Source of the DNA: Actinophytocola oryzae
GTDB taxonomy: Bacteria > Actinomycetota > Actinomycetes > Mycobacteriales > Pseudonocardiaceae
DNA: 64,000 nucleotides
Reading direction: 5' to 3'
NCBI RefSeq assembly: GCF_004364325.1
Contig: NZ_SOCP01000011.1
Span: 186,001 to 250,000, forward strand
Part shown: positions 1 to 8,303 of the stretch, one piece after another
Layout: each line of letters begins with the position of its first letter
Numbering within the stretch: position 1 is the stretch's first letter
Position numbers and translations under genes: made by a program
The notes under the pieces: generated by a model
Database searches by the model: none
Seen by the model: only the letters and a program-made list of their open reading frames with translations
What the model was told of the DNA's origin: nothing

Positions 1-381
1 CACGACGCACTGGGCACCGAACCGCCGGGACGCCTCGGAAAGCAGCTCGGGGCGCAGGATCGCGGCCGTGTTGATCGACACCTTGTCCGCGCCCGCCCGC
101 AGCAGCTTGTCCACATCGGACACCGCGCGGACGCCACCACCGACGGTCAGCGGGATGAACACCTGCTCGGCCGTGCGCCGCACGACGTCGAACGTGGTCT
201 CGCGGTCCGACGAGGACGCCGTGACGTCGAGGAAGGTCAGCTCGTCCGCGCCCTCGGCGTCGTAGGCGCGGGCCAGCTCGACCGGGTCGCCCGCGTCGAC
301 GAGGTTCGTGAAGTTGACGCCCTTGACGACACGCCCGGCGTCGACGTCGAGGCAGGGGATCACGCGGACCGCTACTGGCAT
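1..381 (-). CDS. hisF: HisF, imidazole glycerol phosphate synthase cyclase subunit (partial)
   Basis: The minus-strand frame starts MPVAVRVIPCLDVDAGRVVK and continues through GVNFTNLVDAGDP, the AEGADELTFLDVTASS segment and IPLTVGGGVRAVSDVD, all typical of HisF. The CLDVD aspartate is the conserved catalytic-face Asp near residue 11. HisF is a cytosolic TIM barrel that takes ammonia from HisH and closes the imidazole ring, giving imidazole glycerol phosphate and AICAR. About 127 of roughly 255 residues are present; the gene runs off the left edge. It is transcribed away from the TetR gene at 432. It lies about 8 kb from priA although the two are normally neighbours, so the his locus is interrupted here. 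Confidence 0.96.
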   Translation of the reverse strand, partial: MPVAVRVIPCLDVDAGRVVKGVNFTNLVDAGDPVELARAYDAEGADELTFLDVTASSSDRETTFDVVRRTAEQVFIPLTVGGGVRAVSDVDKLLRAGADKVSINTAAILRPELLSEASRRFGAQCVV

Positions 382-431
382 GCCGCAAGTCTAGGTGGCG
401 GATACTTGCGGTCTGGCGGAGAGGAGCGGAT

Positions 432-1004
432 GTGGCGCGGACCGGGCGGCGGCCGGGGCAGACCCAGACCAGGGAGGACATCCTCGCGGCGGCACGCGAC
501 CAGTTCGCCGAGCGCGGCTACGGCGGCGCGACCATCCGGGGCATCGCGGCGGCGGCGGGGGTGAACCCCGCGCTCGTGCACCACTTCTTCGGCTCGAAGG
601 ACCAGGTGTTCGTGGCGGCGCTGAACCTGCCGTTCAACCCGTCGGTACTGGTCGACACCCTCCTGGAGGGACCGCGCGACCGGATCGGCGAACGCGTGCT
701 GCGGCTGTTCCTCGGACTGTGGCGGAGGCAGGAGACGAGGGCGCCGTTCCTGGCCCTGCTCCGCTCGGTCTCGAACAGCCCCGAGGTGGCCGCCCAGATG
801 CGGACGTTCATGGAGACCGCGGTCCTGTCGAGGATCGCGGCCGCCCTGGAACTGCCGACGCTGCGCCTGACCGCGGCCGCGTCGCAGATGATGGGGCTCG
901 CGATGGTCCGGTACGTGCTGGCGGCCGAGCCGATGGCGTCGGCGACCGACGACGAGGTGGTCGCGCTGGTGGCGCCGGTCATCCAGCGCTACTTCGACCC
1001 GTAG
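432..1004 (+). CDS. TetR family transcriptional regulator
   Basis: This 190-residue protein has an N-terminal TetR helix-turn-helix at about residues 14-58 (ILAAARDQFAERGYGGATIR, then GIAAAAGVNPALVHHFFGSK) followed by a helical ligand-binding domain. The GTG start at 432 is set by a GAGGAG Shine-Dalgarno about seven bases upstream; an alternative frame in the same DNA is a shadow. It is divergent from hisF with a gap of only 50 bases, so its promoter faces that of hisF, but nothing ties it functionally to histidine synthesis. The ligand is unknown. The downstream secreted protein at 1062 is a possible target because it follows in the same direction after 57 bases. Confidence 0.88.
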   Translation: MARTGRRPGQTQTREDILAAARDQFAERGYGGATIRGIAAAAGVNPALVHHFFGSKDQVFVAALNLPFNPSVLVDTLLEGPRDRIGERVLRLFLGLWRRQETRAPFLALLRSVSNSPEVAAQMRTFMETAVLSRIAAALELPTLRLTAAASQMMGLAMVRYVLAAEPMASATDDEVVALVAPVIQRYFDP

Positions 1005-1061
1005 TCGCTGGTTACCCGGATCTGGTCGTACCGTGGTGCGGGCCGCCATACGATCGCTGAC

Positions 1062-1982
1062 ATGCTGCTTCGTCGCGCCTCGCGGATGATCCTGGTCCCC
1101 ACGCTGGCCCTGGCCCTGGTCGGGGCAGCCGAACCGGTCGTGGGCACAGCCGCCGCTGAGACAGACCCCCAGCAGCAACTGCTGTACTACAACCACTCGT
1201 ACGGGGTCTTCGACCGGGAGACCGCCGATGCCATCGAGCACTCGGAGTACCTACCCGAGTTCGCCAACTTCAGCGTCCGCACGTCGACGGGCACCGGCGG
1301 CGTGAGCTGGACCGGCCGCTACCTGATGGGCCGCGAGACCTACGTGGAGCTGTTCGGCGTGGGCGACCTGCCGGACCAGGACGGCACCCTGGGCTCGACC
1401 GGCCTGGGCCTGTCGACGGAACGGGCAGGCCAGCTCCCCACGGTCGCCCAGCGCATGGCCGACGAGGGCGGCACCCCGATCGGGTTCATCCAGATGCGTG
1501 ACTTCGGTGACGGAGTGCCAGTCCCCTGGTTCGACGCGGTACTGGTCGCCGAGACGTACGACTCGTTCAGCGGCTGGGCGATGGAGTACCGCCCGGAGTA
1601 CTTCGCCGACCCGCGCGGCAACACCGAGCCGGAGAACTACCCGGGTGACGTCGGTCGCGAGCGCTACCTGTCGGACGCCTACCGAGACCACCTGATGCGC
1701 GACGTGACCGGCATCCGGATAGCCATGACCCGACGGGACCTGGACGCGACGGTTCCCCTGCTGCGGGCGGGCGACTTCGCCGTCCACACGTACCCCGGCG
1801 GCATCCTGGCCACCAGGGGCGGCACCACGATGCGCTTCGACGCGGTCCCCCGCGAGTCGGCGGGCATGAAGCGGATCGAGTTCTCCCTCAACCGCCCGGT
1901 CCTCCACCGCCATGTGGAACAGCTGGGCAACTCGACCCTCGTCGTCGGCCCCGGCGCCAGGGCGGTGTGGACCTTCCGGTAG
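1062..1982 (+). CDS. Secreted protein, DUF5829-like
   Basis: The 306-residue product opens with a signal peptide (MLLRRASRMI, a hydrophobic stretch to about residue 28 and an AAAE cleavage region), so export is expected. The mature protein begins with LLYYNHSYGVFDRETADAIE, which resembles the start of DUF5829 proteins as I remember them, where a conserved asparagine-histidine precedes a two-module fold with a VOC/glyoxalase-like flavour. No catalytic residues can be assigned safely and there are no transmembrane segments after the leader. The gene follows the TetR gene in the same direction and precedes the LysR gene by 50 bases. Function is unknown; the DUF assignment is from memory and needs a profile search. 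Confidence 0.72.
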   Translation: MLLRRASRMILVPTLALALVGAAEPVVGTAAAETDPQQQLLYYNHSYGVFDRETADAIEHSEYLPEFANFSVRTSTGTGGVSWTGRYLMGRETYVELFGVGDLPDQDGTLGSTGLGLSTERAGQLPTVAQRMADEGGTPIGFIQMRDFGDGVPVPWFDAVLVAETYDSFSGWAMEYRPEYFADPRGNTEPENYPGDVGRERYLSDAYRDHLMRDVTGIRIAMTRRDLDATVPLLRAGDFAVHTYPGGILATRGGTTMRFDAVPRESAGMKRIEFSLNRPVLHRHVEQLGNSTLVVGPGARAVWTFR

Positions 1983-2032
1983 CCCGGCCTATTGCGTGCC
2001 TACCCAACAACGGCAGGTGACCGAGGTTTACC

Positions 2033-2920
2033 GTGACGCATGTGGACCTCAACCTCCTGACCACGCTGGACGCCCTGCTCGAGGAGAACAGCGTGCAGGC
2101 GGCGGCCGACCGGCTGCACCTGTCGGCGCCTGCGGTGAGCCGCGCACTGACGAGGATCAGGAAGTCGACGGGTGACGACATCCTGGTCCGAACCGGCCGC
2201 ACGATGACCCCGACGCCCAGGGCACTGGCGATCCGCGACGAGGTCAGGGCGCTGGTCGAGCGGGCAGGCGAGGTGCTGGCCCCGAACCGGGTCCTGGACC
2301 TGGCGAAACTGAGGCGCACGTTCACGATCCAGGGCCACGACGCGCTGGTCGGGGTGCTGTACCCGGCGCTGCTGGCGACGGCGGTGGTGGAGGCGCCGGG
2401 CATAGGGTTGAGGTTCCTGCCGGAGTCACCGGTGGACACGCCCGACCTGGCTCGCGGCCACGTCGACGTCGAGGTGGGCTCGACGATCCCGACCACGTCG
2501 GAGATCAGCCACGAGGTCGTGGGCCATGACGAACTGGTCGCGGTGTTCCGCGCGGACCACCCGCTGGCGCAGGACTTCACCCTCGACCACTTCGCGGCGG
2601 CGGACCACGTGACCGTGTCCAGAAGGGGCAGACTGCGCGACGGGGTCGACAAGGCACTGGCGGAGCACGGCCTGCGGCGACGGGTGGTGGCCGCGCTGCC
2701 GACGAGCGCGGTAGCCTTGCAGGCGGCCGCACACAGCGACACGGTGGTCGTGGTCGCCCGCCGGGCCTGCGCGAGGGCGTGCGAGGGCCTCGGACTACGC
2801 ACCCATGCCCTGGACCTCGACCTGCCTGCCCCGCCGGTGGTAGTCGCGTGGCCGAGCCGCTACGACTCCGATCCCGCACACGCGTGGCTGCGCGGCCACT
2901 GCCGGTCGGCGCTGGCCTGA
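2033..2920 (+). CDS. LysR family transcriptional regulator
   Basis: The 295-residue protein has the standard LysR layout: a winged helix-turn-helix at residues 1-65 (LNLLTTLDALLEENSVQAAA then DRLHLSAPAVSRALTRIRKS), a linker helix, and a periplasmic-binding-protein-like effector domain at about 90-290. The start is GTG, giving MTHVDLNLL. LysR regulators often control a divergent neighbour, but here the upstream gene points the same way and the downstream region to 3416 has no intact gene, so no target is evident. The family assignment is firm and the effector unknown. Confidence 0.9.
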   Translation: MTHVDLNLLTTLDALLEENSVQAAADRLHLSAPAVSRALTRIRKSTGDDILVRTGRTMTPTPRALAIRDEVRALVERAGEVLAPNRVLDLAKLRRTFTIQGHDALVGVLYPALLATAVVEAPGIGLRFLPESPVDTPDLARGHVDVEVGSTIPTTSEISHEVVGHDELVAVFRADHPLAQDFTLDHFAAADHVTVSRRGRLRDGVDKALAEHGLRRRVVAALPTSAVALQAAAHSDTVVVVARRACARACEGLGLRTHALDLDLPAPPVVVAWPSRYDSDPAHAWLRGHCRSALA

Positions 2921-2994
2921 GCCCCACGCATGACAACTCACGAAGCACCCGATCGAGCAAACGCCTGCTGTTGCCGGACAGCCGTGGCCCCAGC

Positions 2995-3360
2995 CGTCAC
3001 GAGCGGAACGGGAGGCCCTCTCGGCGAGACCCGCCGAAAGCCGGCGAGGCACCCGGCCGGGGCGGACTGCCGGCGCATGGTCACCACCAGCCCGGCTCCA
3101 CCACGAATGGCAGCAGGATCTCGCCACATGGCTGGTTCTGCGCAACATCGAGCACCGAGGCGGTGGACGGTCGTTCTGCTGGTGGCGCCGGGGACAGCCG
3201 ACGAGGCAGCTGATGGAGCGAATCGCGTGGCTCCGGGCCACTGCCGAACGGCGGCCCGAGTCACCGCGCGAACGGCACCGGGATCACCCCACATGTTCCC
3301 CGAACACGACCTCGACCATCGCGACGGCGGCGGTCGCCCTACTGCCACCGCAGGAAGCAA
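2995..3360 (-). pseudogene. Two vestigial copies of the 3' end of the neighbouring reductase gene
   Basis: Downstream of the intact reductase (ends 3417) the minus strand holds two decayed copies of its C-terminus. The nearer one, about 3284-3345, reads ATAAVAMVEVVFGEHVG then stop, against ATVAAAMIEAVHRETRGE in the intact gene. The farther one, about 3081-3190, reads SVLDVAQNQPCGEILLPFVV then a short tail and stop at 3081, against AMIEAVHRETRGEILVPLAR. At DNA level the anchor GGCACC(A/G)GGATC recurs at 3430, 3274 and (as GGCAGCAGGATC) 3109, a spacing of 156 and 165 bases. No start codon or complete fold survives, so these are relics of partial tandem duplication. Apart from this, nothing else was recognised in 2921-3416. 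Confidence 0.7.
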
Positions 3361-3416
3361 TCCTCGCCGGGCGGAACGGGTGGCTCCGGGCCGCTGTCGG
3401 ATGGCGTCGGCCTGCG

Positions 3417-4028
3417 TTATCGCGCGAGCGGCACCAGGATCTCCCCGCGCGTTTCCCTGTGCACGGCCTCGATCATCGCGGCCGCGACCGTTGCTCTGCT
3501 GACGCCTGCCGGGAAGAGTCGGCGGGGCACGCGGTCGGGCGGAACGCTGCGGCGGGTGGTGCTGACGGGCCCGTCGGTCATGGGGCCGGCGTGGAACACC
3601 GTGCCTCCCGCGCTCAGGATCGCTGTGTCGGCGGCGATCTTGTCGGCGAGCTCGGTGCGGAGGAACACGCCGAGGAGGGTTCGGGTGAGCAGGCCGGCTG
3701 CGGTAGCCGACGCACCGGTGCCGAATGCTCCGACCGAGACGATCCGGGATGGCGCGGCAGCAATGATCGCGTTGGCGCCGGCCGTGAGCACCCCGGCGGA
3801 CTCCCCTTTCGAGACTCCCAGGGCGCACAGGACGTTCTCGGCTCCGGCCAGCGCCTTCGCGATGGCGTCGGGGTCGAGGACGTCGGCCGCTACACGGGTG
3901 AGGCGGTGGCCGCCGTCGACGCGTTCGGGATGCCGTGAGATCGCGACCACGTCGTGGCCTCCGTCCAGGGCCTGCCGGGTCAGCTCCTGTCCCAGCTCGC
4001 CGGACACCCCCAGGATCGTGAGTGTCAT
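3417..4028 (-). CDS. NAD(P)-binding Rossmann-fold protein (atypical SDR, NmrA/YwnB-like)
   Basis: The 203-residue protein starts MTLTILGVSGELGQELTRQA, a Rossmann nucleotide-binding turn of the GxSGxxG form typical of atypical short-chain dehydrogenases. It lacks the classical Tyr-x-x-x-Lys active site, so a redox-sensing or flavin/NADPH-binding role is as likely as catalysis. Its ATG overlaps the stop of the upstream inositol-monophosphatase-like gene by four bases (ATGA), indicating translational coupling. The open frame continues far upstream, but the overlap and the glycine-rich turn at residues 7-13 fix this start. Two degenerate copies of its 3' end follow it. Confidence 0.82.
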   Translation of the reverse strand: MTLTILGVSGELGQELTRQALDGGHDVVAISRHPERVDGGHRLTRVAADVLDPDAIAKALAGAENVLCALGVSKGESAGVLTAGANAIIAAAPSRIVSVGAFGTGASATAAGLLTRTLLGVFLRTELADKIAADTAILSAGGTVFHAGPMTDGPVSTTRRSVPPDRVPRRLFPAGVSRATVAAAMIEAVHRETRGEILVPLAR

Positions 4029-4816
4029 GCCGGCACCACCGCGAGCACGTCGAGGGCCTTGGCGTGCAGGCCTGGCGCGGCGACCAGGACGTCCGGGCTT
4101 TCTGGTCGCCAGGGTTGGCCGGACAGCTCGGTGGCGACTCCGCCCGCCTCGGTGACCAGGAGGGTGCCTGCGGCGGTGCCGGGCAGGTCGGGCTCGTACT
4201 GCCAGAAGACGTCGAACTGTCCGGCGGCGAGCCCGAGCAGGGGGAAGGTGGTGGGAATCGTGTTGCGTACCAACAAGGCGTGGTCGGACATGGCGGCGAG
4301 CGCCCGTCCGAAGCGGGCGTGTACGTCGGTGCTGCCGCCTGCCTGGCTCGCGGTGACGACGGCCGCGTCGAGGCTGGTCTTGGCGGAGACCCGGAGCCTG
4401 GTGCCGTTGAGGAAGGCGCCCGCGTCCTTGACGGCGGTGTAGGTGAGGTCGCCGATCGGCTGTCGGACCACGGCCAGCTGTGGTGTGCGGTCCTTGACGA
4501 GGGTGATGGTGACGGCCCACTCGGGCAGCCCGTGGACGTGGTTGACGCCGCCTTCGGCCCCGTCGACGATCCACCACTCGCCGGGTGGCACGGCGCGTCC
4601 GGAGACGTCGTCGTCGAACCAGCCGGCCTCGGGTCGCACGCCGTCGAGTGCTTTCCTGACGGCGGTGAGGGATGCGGCCTCTATCCGCATGCCGGCCTCG
4701 TACATGGCGGCACGGTCGACGGGTCGGGCGGCGGGGTCGAAGAGTTCGAGAAGCCGGTCGCCGCCCTGCATGGCGGCGTCCACAACGGCCGGCAACAACT
4801 CGTGGTAGTTGGTCAT
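4025..4816 (-). CDS. Inositol monophosphatase family protein
   Basis: The protein (263 residues from MTNYHELLPAVV) aligns with the inositol monophosphatase fold. The metal-binding DPxDGT box is replaced by VDGAEGGVNHVHG, so the second Asp is Glu and the Thr is Gly; the C-terminal box reads PDLPGTAAGTLLVTEAGG in place of WDxAAG. As I recall, these changes occur across an actinobacterial subgroup and so are not evidence of decay, but the substrate is uncertain. M. tuberculosis keeps impA between hisA and hisF, and this gene lies in the same interval. A longer start at 4888 is possible; 4816 begins right before the conserved helix. It is coupled to the reductase gene downstream. Confidence 0.8.
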   Translation of the reverse strand: MTNYHELLPAVVDAAMQGGDRLLELFDPAARPVDRAAMYEAGMRIEAASLTAVRKALDGVRPEAGWFDDDVSGRAVPPGEWWIVDGAEGGVNHVHGLPEWAVTITLVKDRTPQLAVVRQPIGDLTYTAVKDAGAFLNGTRLRVSAKTSLDAAVVTASQAGGSTDVHARFGRALAAMSDHALLVRNTIPTTFPLLGLAAGQFDVFWQYEPDLPGTAAGTLLVTEAGGVATELSGQPWRPESPDVLVAAPGLHAKALDVLAVVPA

Positions 4817-5043
4817 GCTTTGACTCAACCGCCGAACGGGCCGTGAATCAAATGCAACCTTGTGAAGCGACGATTTACTCAGACGCATGTGCGCCAGTGC
4901 CGTCTTGTTGCCTCGGACCGAGCGTGCTCGCTCGTCGGACGGGGATCAGGCTGGTGGCGGGCTTCCCAGGAGTCGGGCACAGGCAGTGTGACGGCGCGGC
5001 CGAGTCGCATCCGCTGCACGGAGGCGGCCGAGCGGGTCTCCGG

Positions 5044-5409
5044 TCAGGCGCCGAAGGCGGCGCGAACAGCTTCCAGCGCCTCTGTGGTGTCGATCCCGAG
5101 TGCGTTGGCTTTGGCGGCGAAGTCGGCCGCGGCCTGACGCAGTGCGGTCCGGCTGCTGTCGCCGAGGGCGCTGACGAAGGTGCCTGCCCGGCCTCGGGTC
5201 TCGACCATGCCCGCTTCCTCGAGTTCCCGGTAGGCCCTGGCGACGGTGTTGGCCGCCAGACCGAGGTCGGTGGCGAGCGCCCGGACGGTGGGAAGCCGTG
5301 TGCCGACCGCGAGTGTGCGGTCGCTGATCTGCCGGGCCAACTGCGACCGCACCTGCTCGAACGGCGGCACCCCGGACTCGGGGTCGATGTCGATCAGGTT
5401 GGCTGACAC
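5044..5409 (-). CDS. GntR family regulator, short YtrA type
   Basis: The 121-residue protein begins MSANLIDIDPESGVPPFEQV and carries the GntR winged helix at about residues 15-80 (LARQISDRTLAVGTRLPTVR, then ALATDLGLAANTVARAYREL). The C-terminal part is only about 40 residues, the size of YtrA-like members that usually control adjacent ABC exporters. An ABC-2 type ATPase/permease pair begins 1 kb away on the other strand, across a gene-free region, so it is a plausible target but not a neighbour in an operon. The following 4817-5043 stretch holds no feature I can support. Confidence 0.88.
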   Translation of the reverse strand: MSANLIDIDPESGVPPFEQVRSQLARQISDRTLAVGTRLPTVRALATDLGLAANTVARAYRELEEAGMVETRGRAGTFVSALGDSSRTALRQAAADFAAKANALGIDTTEALEAVRAAFGA

Positions 5410-5814
5410 ACCCTCACGTTAACCCTCGCCGCCAAGGGAACCCGCGCCAACCCGGCTTGTGGCGACTCCACCGCCCGGGGTCGGACGCGCGACCCCGACA
5501 CCAACGAACCGGGACGCAACACCATGCCGTCGGGCGACACGGCCGAGGGCCGGACCTCCCAGATCGAGCCAGAATGGAGAGCCGGACAAAGCCCCACGCC
5601 GGATCGAGGCGCACTGAGGCGAGCCATGAGCCCGGCACGGTCAGAATCGGGGAGCCAGCCTCAAAGCCGATGCCGGGTCCGGCCGACCTGGAGGCGATCC
5701 GGCCAGGGACAGCCACCTCGCGAGCCAACGCCATGCAGCGCACGTTTTCGTCAGCCACCACCATGTCTCCCGCCGGACATGCGTTCGCCGTGACGGTCAC
5801 CTGCTCCGCCCGCA

Positions 5815-6165
5815 GCACGGCCTGCCTGCTCTTGCGCTCCTTCAACTTGCCCCGCTCTTGCTCTCCTTCCGTCCTGCCTCCGCTCCTGCGCTCCCTCTGC
5901 TCTGCTCCGCTCCTCTGCTCCTTTTGCTCTGCTCCTTTTGCTCCGCTCCTCCGCTCCTTTGCTCCCCTCCTCTGCTCCTCCTGCCCTGCTCCACTCCTCC
6001 GATCCGTCCGTCCTGTCCCGCTGTGCGCTTCTACGTCCTGCCCACTCTTGTGCTGCTTCCGTCCTGCCCGCTCCTGCTCTTCTTCCGGCTTGTCCCGTTG
6101 CTGCTCTCAGGACTTGCCCCGTTCCTGCTCTCCTCACGACTGGGCCCGTTCCCTGCTCTCACCCG
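5815..6165 (+). repeat. Polypyrimidine low-complexity tract
   Basis: The plus strand is made mostly of C and T in degenerate units such as GCTCCT, CTGCTC and CTCCTTTTG over about 350 bases, with strong strand asymmetry unlike the balanced GC-rich DNA around it. Direct units such as CTCTGCTC, TGCTCCTTTTGC and CCGCTCC recur near 5890-5960. Such a tract could form triplex or R-loop structures when transcribed; this is inference. It encodes no convincing protein. Confidence 0.75.
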
Positions 6166-6367
6166 CACCCAGCCCCGGCGCACCTCGCCTGTGGTCGGCC
6201 CTCTCGAGGCCCGCGTCCCGGTCCGCCGCCCGGAGTTGGCCTGGACCCCGGGGAGGCAGGACGGCCAGCGCGTTGGGTTCGGTGCGAACGCGGTCAGGCG
6301 CGAGCGGAACCCAAGCGGACCCAAGCGGACCCGAGCGGGGCGAGTGGGGTCGCGGACGAGAGCGCGG

Positions 6368-6396
6368 TTGACTGCGGGGCTTGGTGGGCGCAGAAT
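6368..6396 (+). promoter_or_regulatory. Promoter of the ABC exporter, probably leaderless
   Basis: A -35 hexamer TTGACT (6368-6373) and a -10 hexamer CAGAAT (6391-6396) are separated by 17 bases. The -10 ends eight bases before the ATG at 6404, so the transcript would begin at or next to the start codon. No Shine-Dalgarno is present. Confidence 0.6.
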
Positions 6397-6403
6397 TAAA
6401 CGC

Positions 6404-7147
6404 ATGGCTAATTCCAGGGCCGGCGGCGTCGGTGACGCCGTTGTCGTTGAGGGGTTGCGGGTGCGGCGTGGAGCGCGGGTCGTTCTGCACGACGTCGGCT
6501 TTTCCGTTGCGCGTGGGTCCATTACCGGGTTGCTCGGGCCCAGTGGATGCGGCAAGACCACCCTCATGCGCGCCGTCGTTGGGGTGCAGGTTGTCGAGGG
6601 TGGGACCGTTCGCGTGCTTGGGGAGCCCGCGGGGAGTCCCCGGTTGCGCGACAAGATCGGGTATGCCACGCAGAACCCGTCCGTCTACGCCGACCTCACT
6701 GTCAGCGAGTCGTTGCGGTACTTCGCCTCGATCCTGCGCGCACCTGCGAGCGACGTCGCGCGGGTGATCGACGAGGTGGGGCTCGGCTCGCATGCCGGTC
6801 ACCTTGTCGGTGAGTTGTCCGGTGGGCAGCTCAACCGCGCCAGTCTTGCCGTCGCGCTTCTTGGGCGGCCCGAGCTGCTCGTGCTCGACGAACCCACCGT
6901 CGGGCTCGATCCCGTGCTGCGCGAGGAGTTGTGGGCACTGTTCCACAAACTCGCCGCTCGGGGGGTCACCCTCATGGTGTCCAGCCACGTCATGGACGAG
7001 GCCGCCCGGTGCGACCGTCTGCTGCTCATGCGTGAGGGCCGCATCCTCGCCGACGACACCCCGGACGCCCTGCGCACGGCCACCGCCGCCGGCGACCTCG
7101 AGCAGGCGTTCCTGAAGCTGGTCCGCCAACAGGAGACACTCGCATGA
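6404..7147 (+). CDS. ABC transporter ATP-binding protein (ABC-2 exporter)
   Basis: The 247-residue ATPase has Walker A GPSGCGKTT (about residues 45-53), Q-loop ATQNPSVYADLTV, signature LSGGQ, Walker B LLVLDEPTVGLDP and the switch histidine in SSHVMDEA. This is the NatA/DrrA class that powers ABC-2 permeases in drug, lipid or ion export. The ATG at 6404 is chosen because the ABC fold begins there and a promoter lies just upstream, although the frame is open far into the pyrimidine tract. Its stop overlaps the permease start by four bases (ATGA), so the two are made together. The substrate cannot be read from the sequence. Confidence 0.93.
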   Translation: MANSRAGGVGDAVVVEGLRVRRGARVVLHDVGFSVARGSITGLLGPSGCGKTTLMRAVVGVQVVEGGTVRVLGEPAGSPRLRDKIGYATQNPSVYADLTVSESLRYFASILRAPASDVARVIDEVGLGSHAGHLVGELSGGQLNRASLAVALLGRPELLVLDEPTVGLDPVLREELWALFHKLAARGVTLMVSSHVMDEAARCDRLLLMREGRILADDTPDALRTATAAGDLEQAFLKLVRQQETLA

Positions 7148-7878
7148 ACGTGACGTTCGCGCTGGCCACCGCTCGGCGCATCCTCACCCAGCTGCGCCAC
7201 GATCCCCGCACCGTCGCGTTGATGGTGTTGCTTCCTTCGTTGCTGCTGGTCCTCCTTCGGTTCGTGTTCAACACGGAGCAGGCGTTCAGTGCGGCGGCGC
7301 CCGCCCTGCTCGCCGTCTTCCCGTTCGCGATCATGTTCATCGTCACGTCGATCACCACTCTGCGTGAGCGCACCACGGCCACACTCGAGCGGCTGATGAC
7401 GCTGCCGATCGGCAAGCTCGACCTGCTGTTCGGCTACACCATCGCCTTCGGGCTGGTCGCGATCGTCCAGGTGTTGGTGGCCACCGGGATATCACTGACC
7501 TGGCTCGGGTTGGAGATCGACGGTTCGGTGTGGCTGCTCATGCTGATCGCCGCGCTCGACGCACTCCTCGGCACCGCGCTCGGCCTGTTGGCCAGCGCGT
7601 TCGCCCGTACCGAGTTCCAGGCGGTGCAGTTCATGCCGGCGATCGTGATGCCTCAGATCCTCCTCTGCGGGTTGTTCGCGCCGAGGAGCTCGATGACCCC
7701 GGCGTTGGAATGGTTGTCGGATGTGATGCCGCTATCCTATGCCGTGGACGCGCTCGAATCAGTCACACGTTCGAATGAACTCGATGGGGTGTTCGTCAGG
7801 AATCTGGTGATCGTCGCAGGTTGCGCCGTTCTCGCCCTGGTTCTGGGCGCCGCCACGCTGCGTAGGCGCACTCCGTGA
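7144..7878 (+). CDS. ABC-2 type permease
   Basis: The 244-residue membrane protein has about six hydrophobic segments, starting with LMVLLPSLLLVLLRFVFN, then AVFPFAIMFIVTSITTL, VQVLVATGISLTWLG, the LLGTALGLLASAF helix, and a final VIVAGCAVLALVLGAATL. The central SAFARTEFQAVQFMPAIVMP segment matches the ABC-2 family. It pairs with the ATPase immediately upstream through an ATGA overlap to form a two-component exporter. The GntR gene at 5044 is a possible regulator. No self-resistance or lantibiotic biosynthesis gene is nearby to suggest the cargo. Confidence 0.9.
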   Translation: MNVTFALATARRILTQLRHDPRTVALMVLLPSLLLVLLRFVFNTEQAFSAAAPALLAVFPFAIMFIVTSITTLRERTTATLERLMTLPIGKLDLLFGYTIAFGLVAIVQVLVATGISLTWLGLEIDGSVWLLMLIAALDALLGTALGLLASAFARTEFQAVQFMPAIVMPQILLCGLFAPRSSMTPALEWLSDVMPLSYAVDALESVTRSNELDGVFVRNLVIVAGCAVLALVLGAATLRRRTP

Positions 7879-7925
7879 CGGCCGTCTGAGAGCGTTCACA
7901 GTTACCGGCCGGTATTGTTCCGGAT

Positions 7926-8303
7926 ATGTCGGATGTTGAGCGGCTCGGACGCGGGAGCTACCTGCTGGTGACGACCTTCCGGAAGGACGGCACACCGGTA
8001 CCCACCCCCGTGTGGGTCGCGCGGGACGGGGACGAGCTGATCGTCTGGACCCAGGCCGGCGCCGGCAAGGTCAAGCGGGTGCGGAACAACGCGTCGGTGG
8101 AGCTCGCCGAGTGCGACCTGCGGGGACAGCCGCGCGGGGAGATCGTCAAGGGCACCGCCCGGATCCTCGACGCGGAGGGGACCGAACACGGCCGCCGCGT
8201 GCTCAGGAAGAAGTACGGCATCGCCGGGCGCGTGGTCATCGGCGCCAGCAAGGTGTTCCGCGGCCGCGACGGGACGGTCTGCCTCGCGATCAGGCTCGAC
8301 TGA
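7926..8303 (+). CDS. PPOX-class F420-dependent oxidoreductase
   Basis: The 125-residue protein is a small split-barrel flavin/deazaflavin-binding protein: SYLLVTTFRKDGTPVPTPVW at residues 11-30 is the characteristic first hairpin, followed by VWTQAGAGKVKRVRNNASVE and a basic KVFRGRDGTVC tail. Family members bind F420 or heme/biliverdin-type ligands and reduce small substrates; F420 use fits an actinomycete. The 3' end overlaps that of priA by 14 bases on the opposite strand, leaving no room for a separate terminator. It follows the ABC permease by 47 bases and may be co-transcribed with it. Confidence 0.87.
   Translation: MSDVERLGRGSYLLVTTFRKDGTPVPTPVWVARDGDELIVWTQAGAGKVKRVRNNASVELAECDLRGQPRGEIVKGTARILDAEGTEHGRRVLRKKYGIAGRVVIGASKVFRGRDGTVCLAIRLD

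Larger units (their letters stand above)
5410..6403. other. Gene-free region with low-complexity DNA
   Basis: About 1 kb between the GntR gene and the ABC exporter has open frames on both strands, but none resembles a protein: their translations are runs of Ser, Pro, Leu and Arg set by the base composition. The stretch contains a long pyrimidine-rich tract (5815-6165), three adjacent 10-base direct repeats (ACCCAAGCGG twice, then ACCCGAGCGG, 6309-6338), and a promoter for the ABC exporter at its right end. A decayed gene in the left half (5414-5845) cannot be excluded. Confidence 0.6.

Noticed and set aside
4025..4816. Calling the inositol-monophosphatase-like gene a pseudogene because of the altered metal-binding box
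   Set aside because: The frame is intact, coupled to the next gene, and the same altered box occurs, as I recall, in a whole actinomycete subgroup.
5414..5845. 143-codon minus-strand frame next to the GntR gene
   Set aside because: No recognisable domain, weak codon bias and overlap with low-complexity DNA; a decayed gene cannot be excluded but there is too little to call one.
5457..6371. Serine/leucine/cysteine-rich protein encoded by the polypyrimidine tract
   Set aside because: All forward frames stay open because the tract lacks stop-forming purines; no ribosome site, domain or codon bias supports translation.
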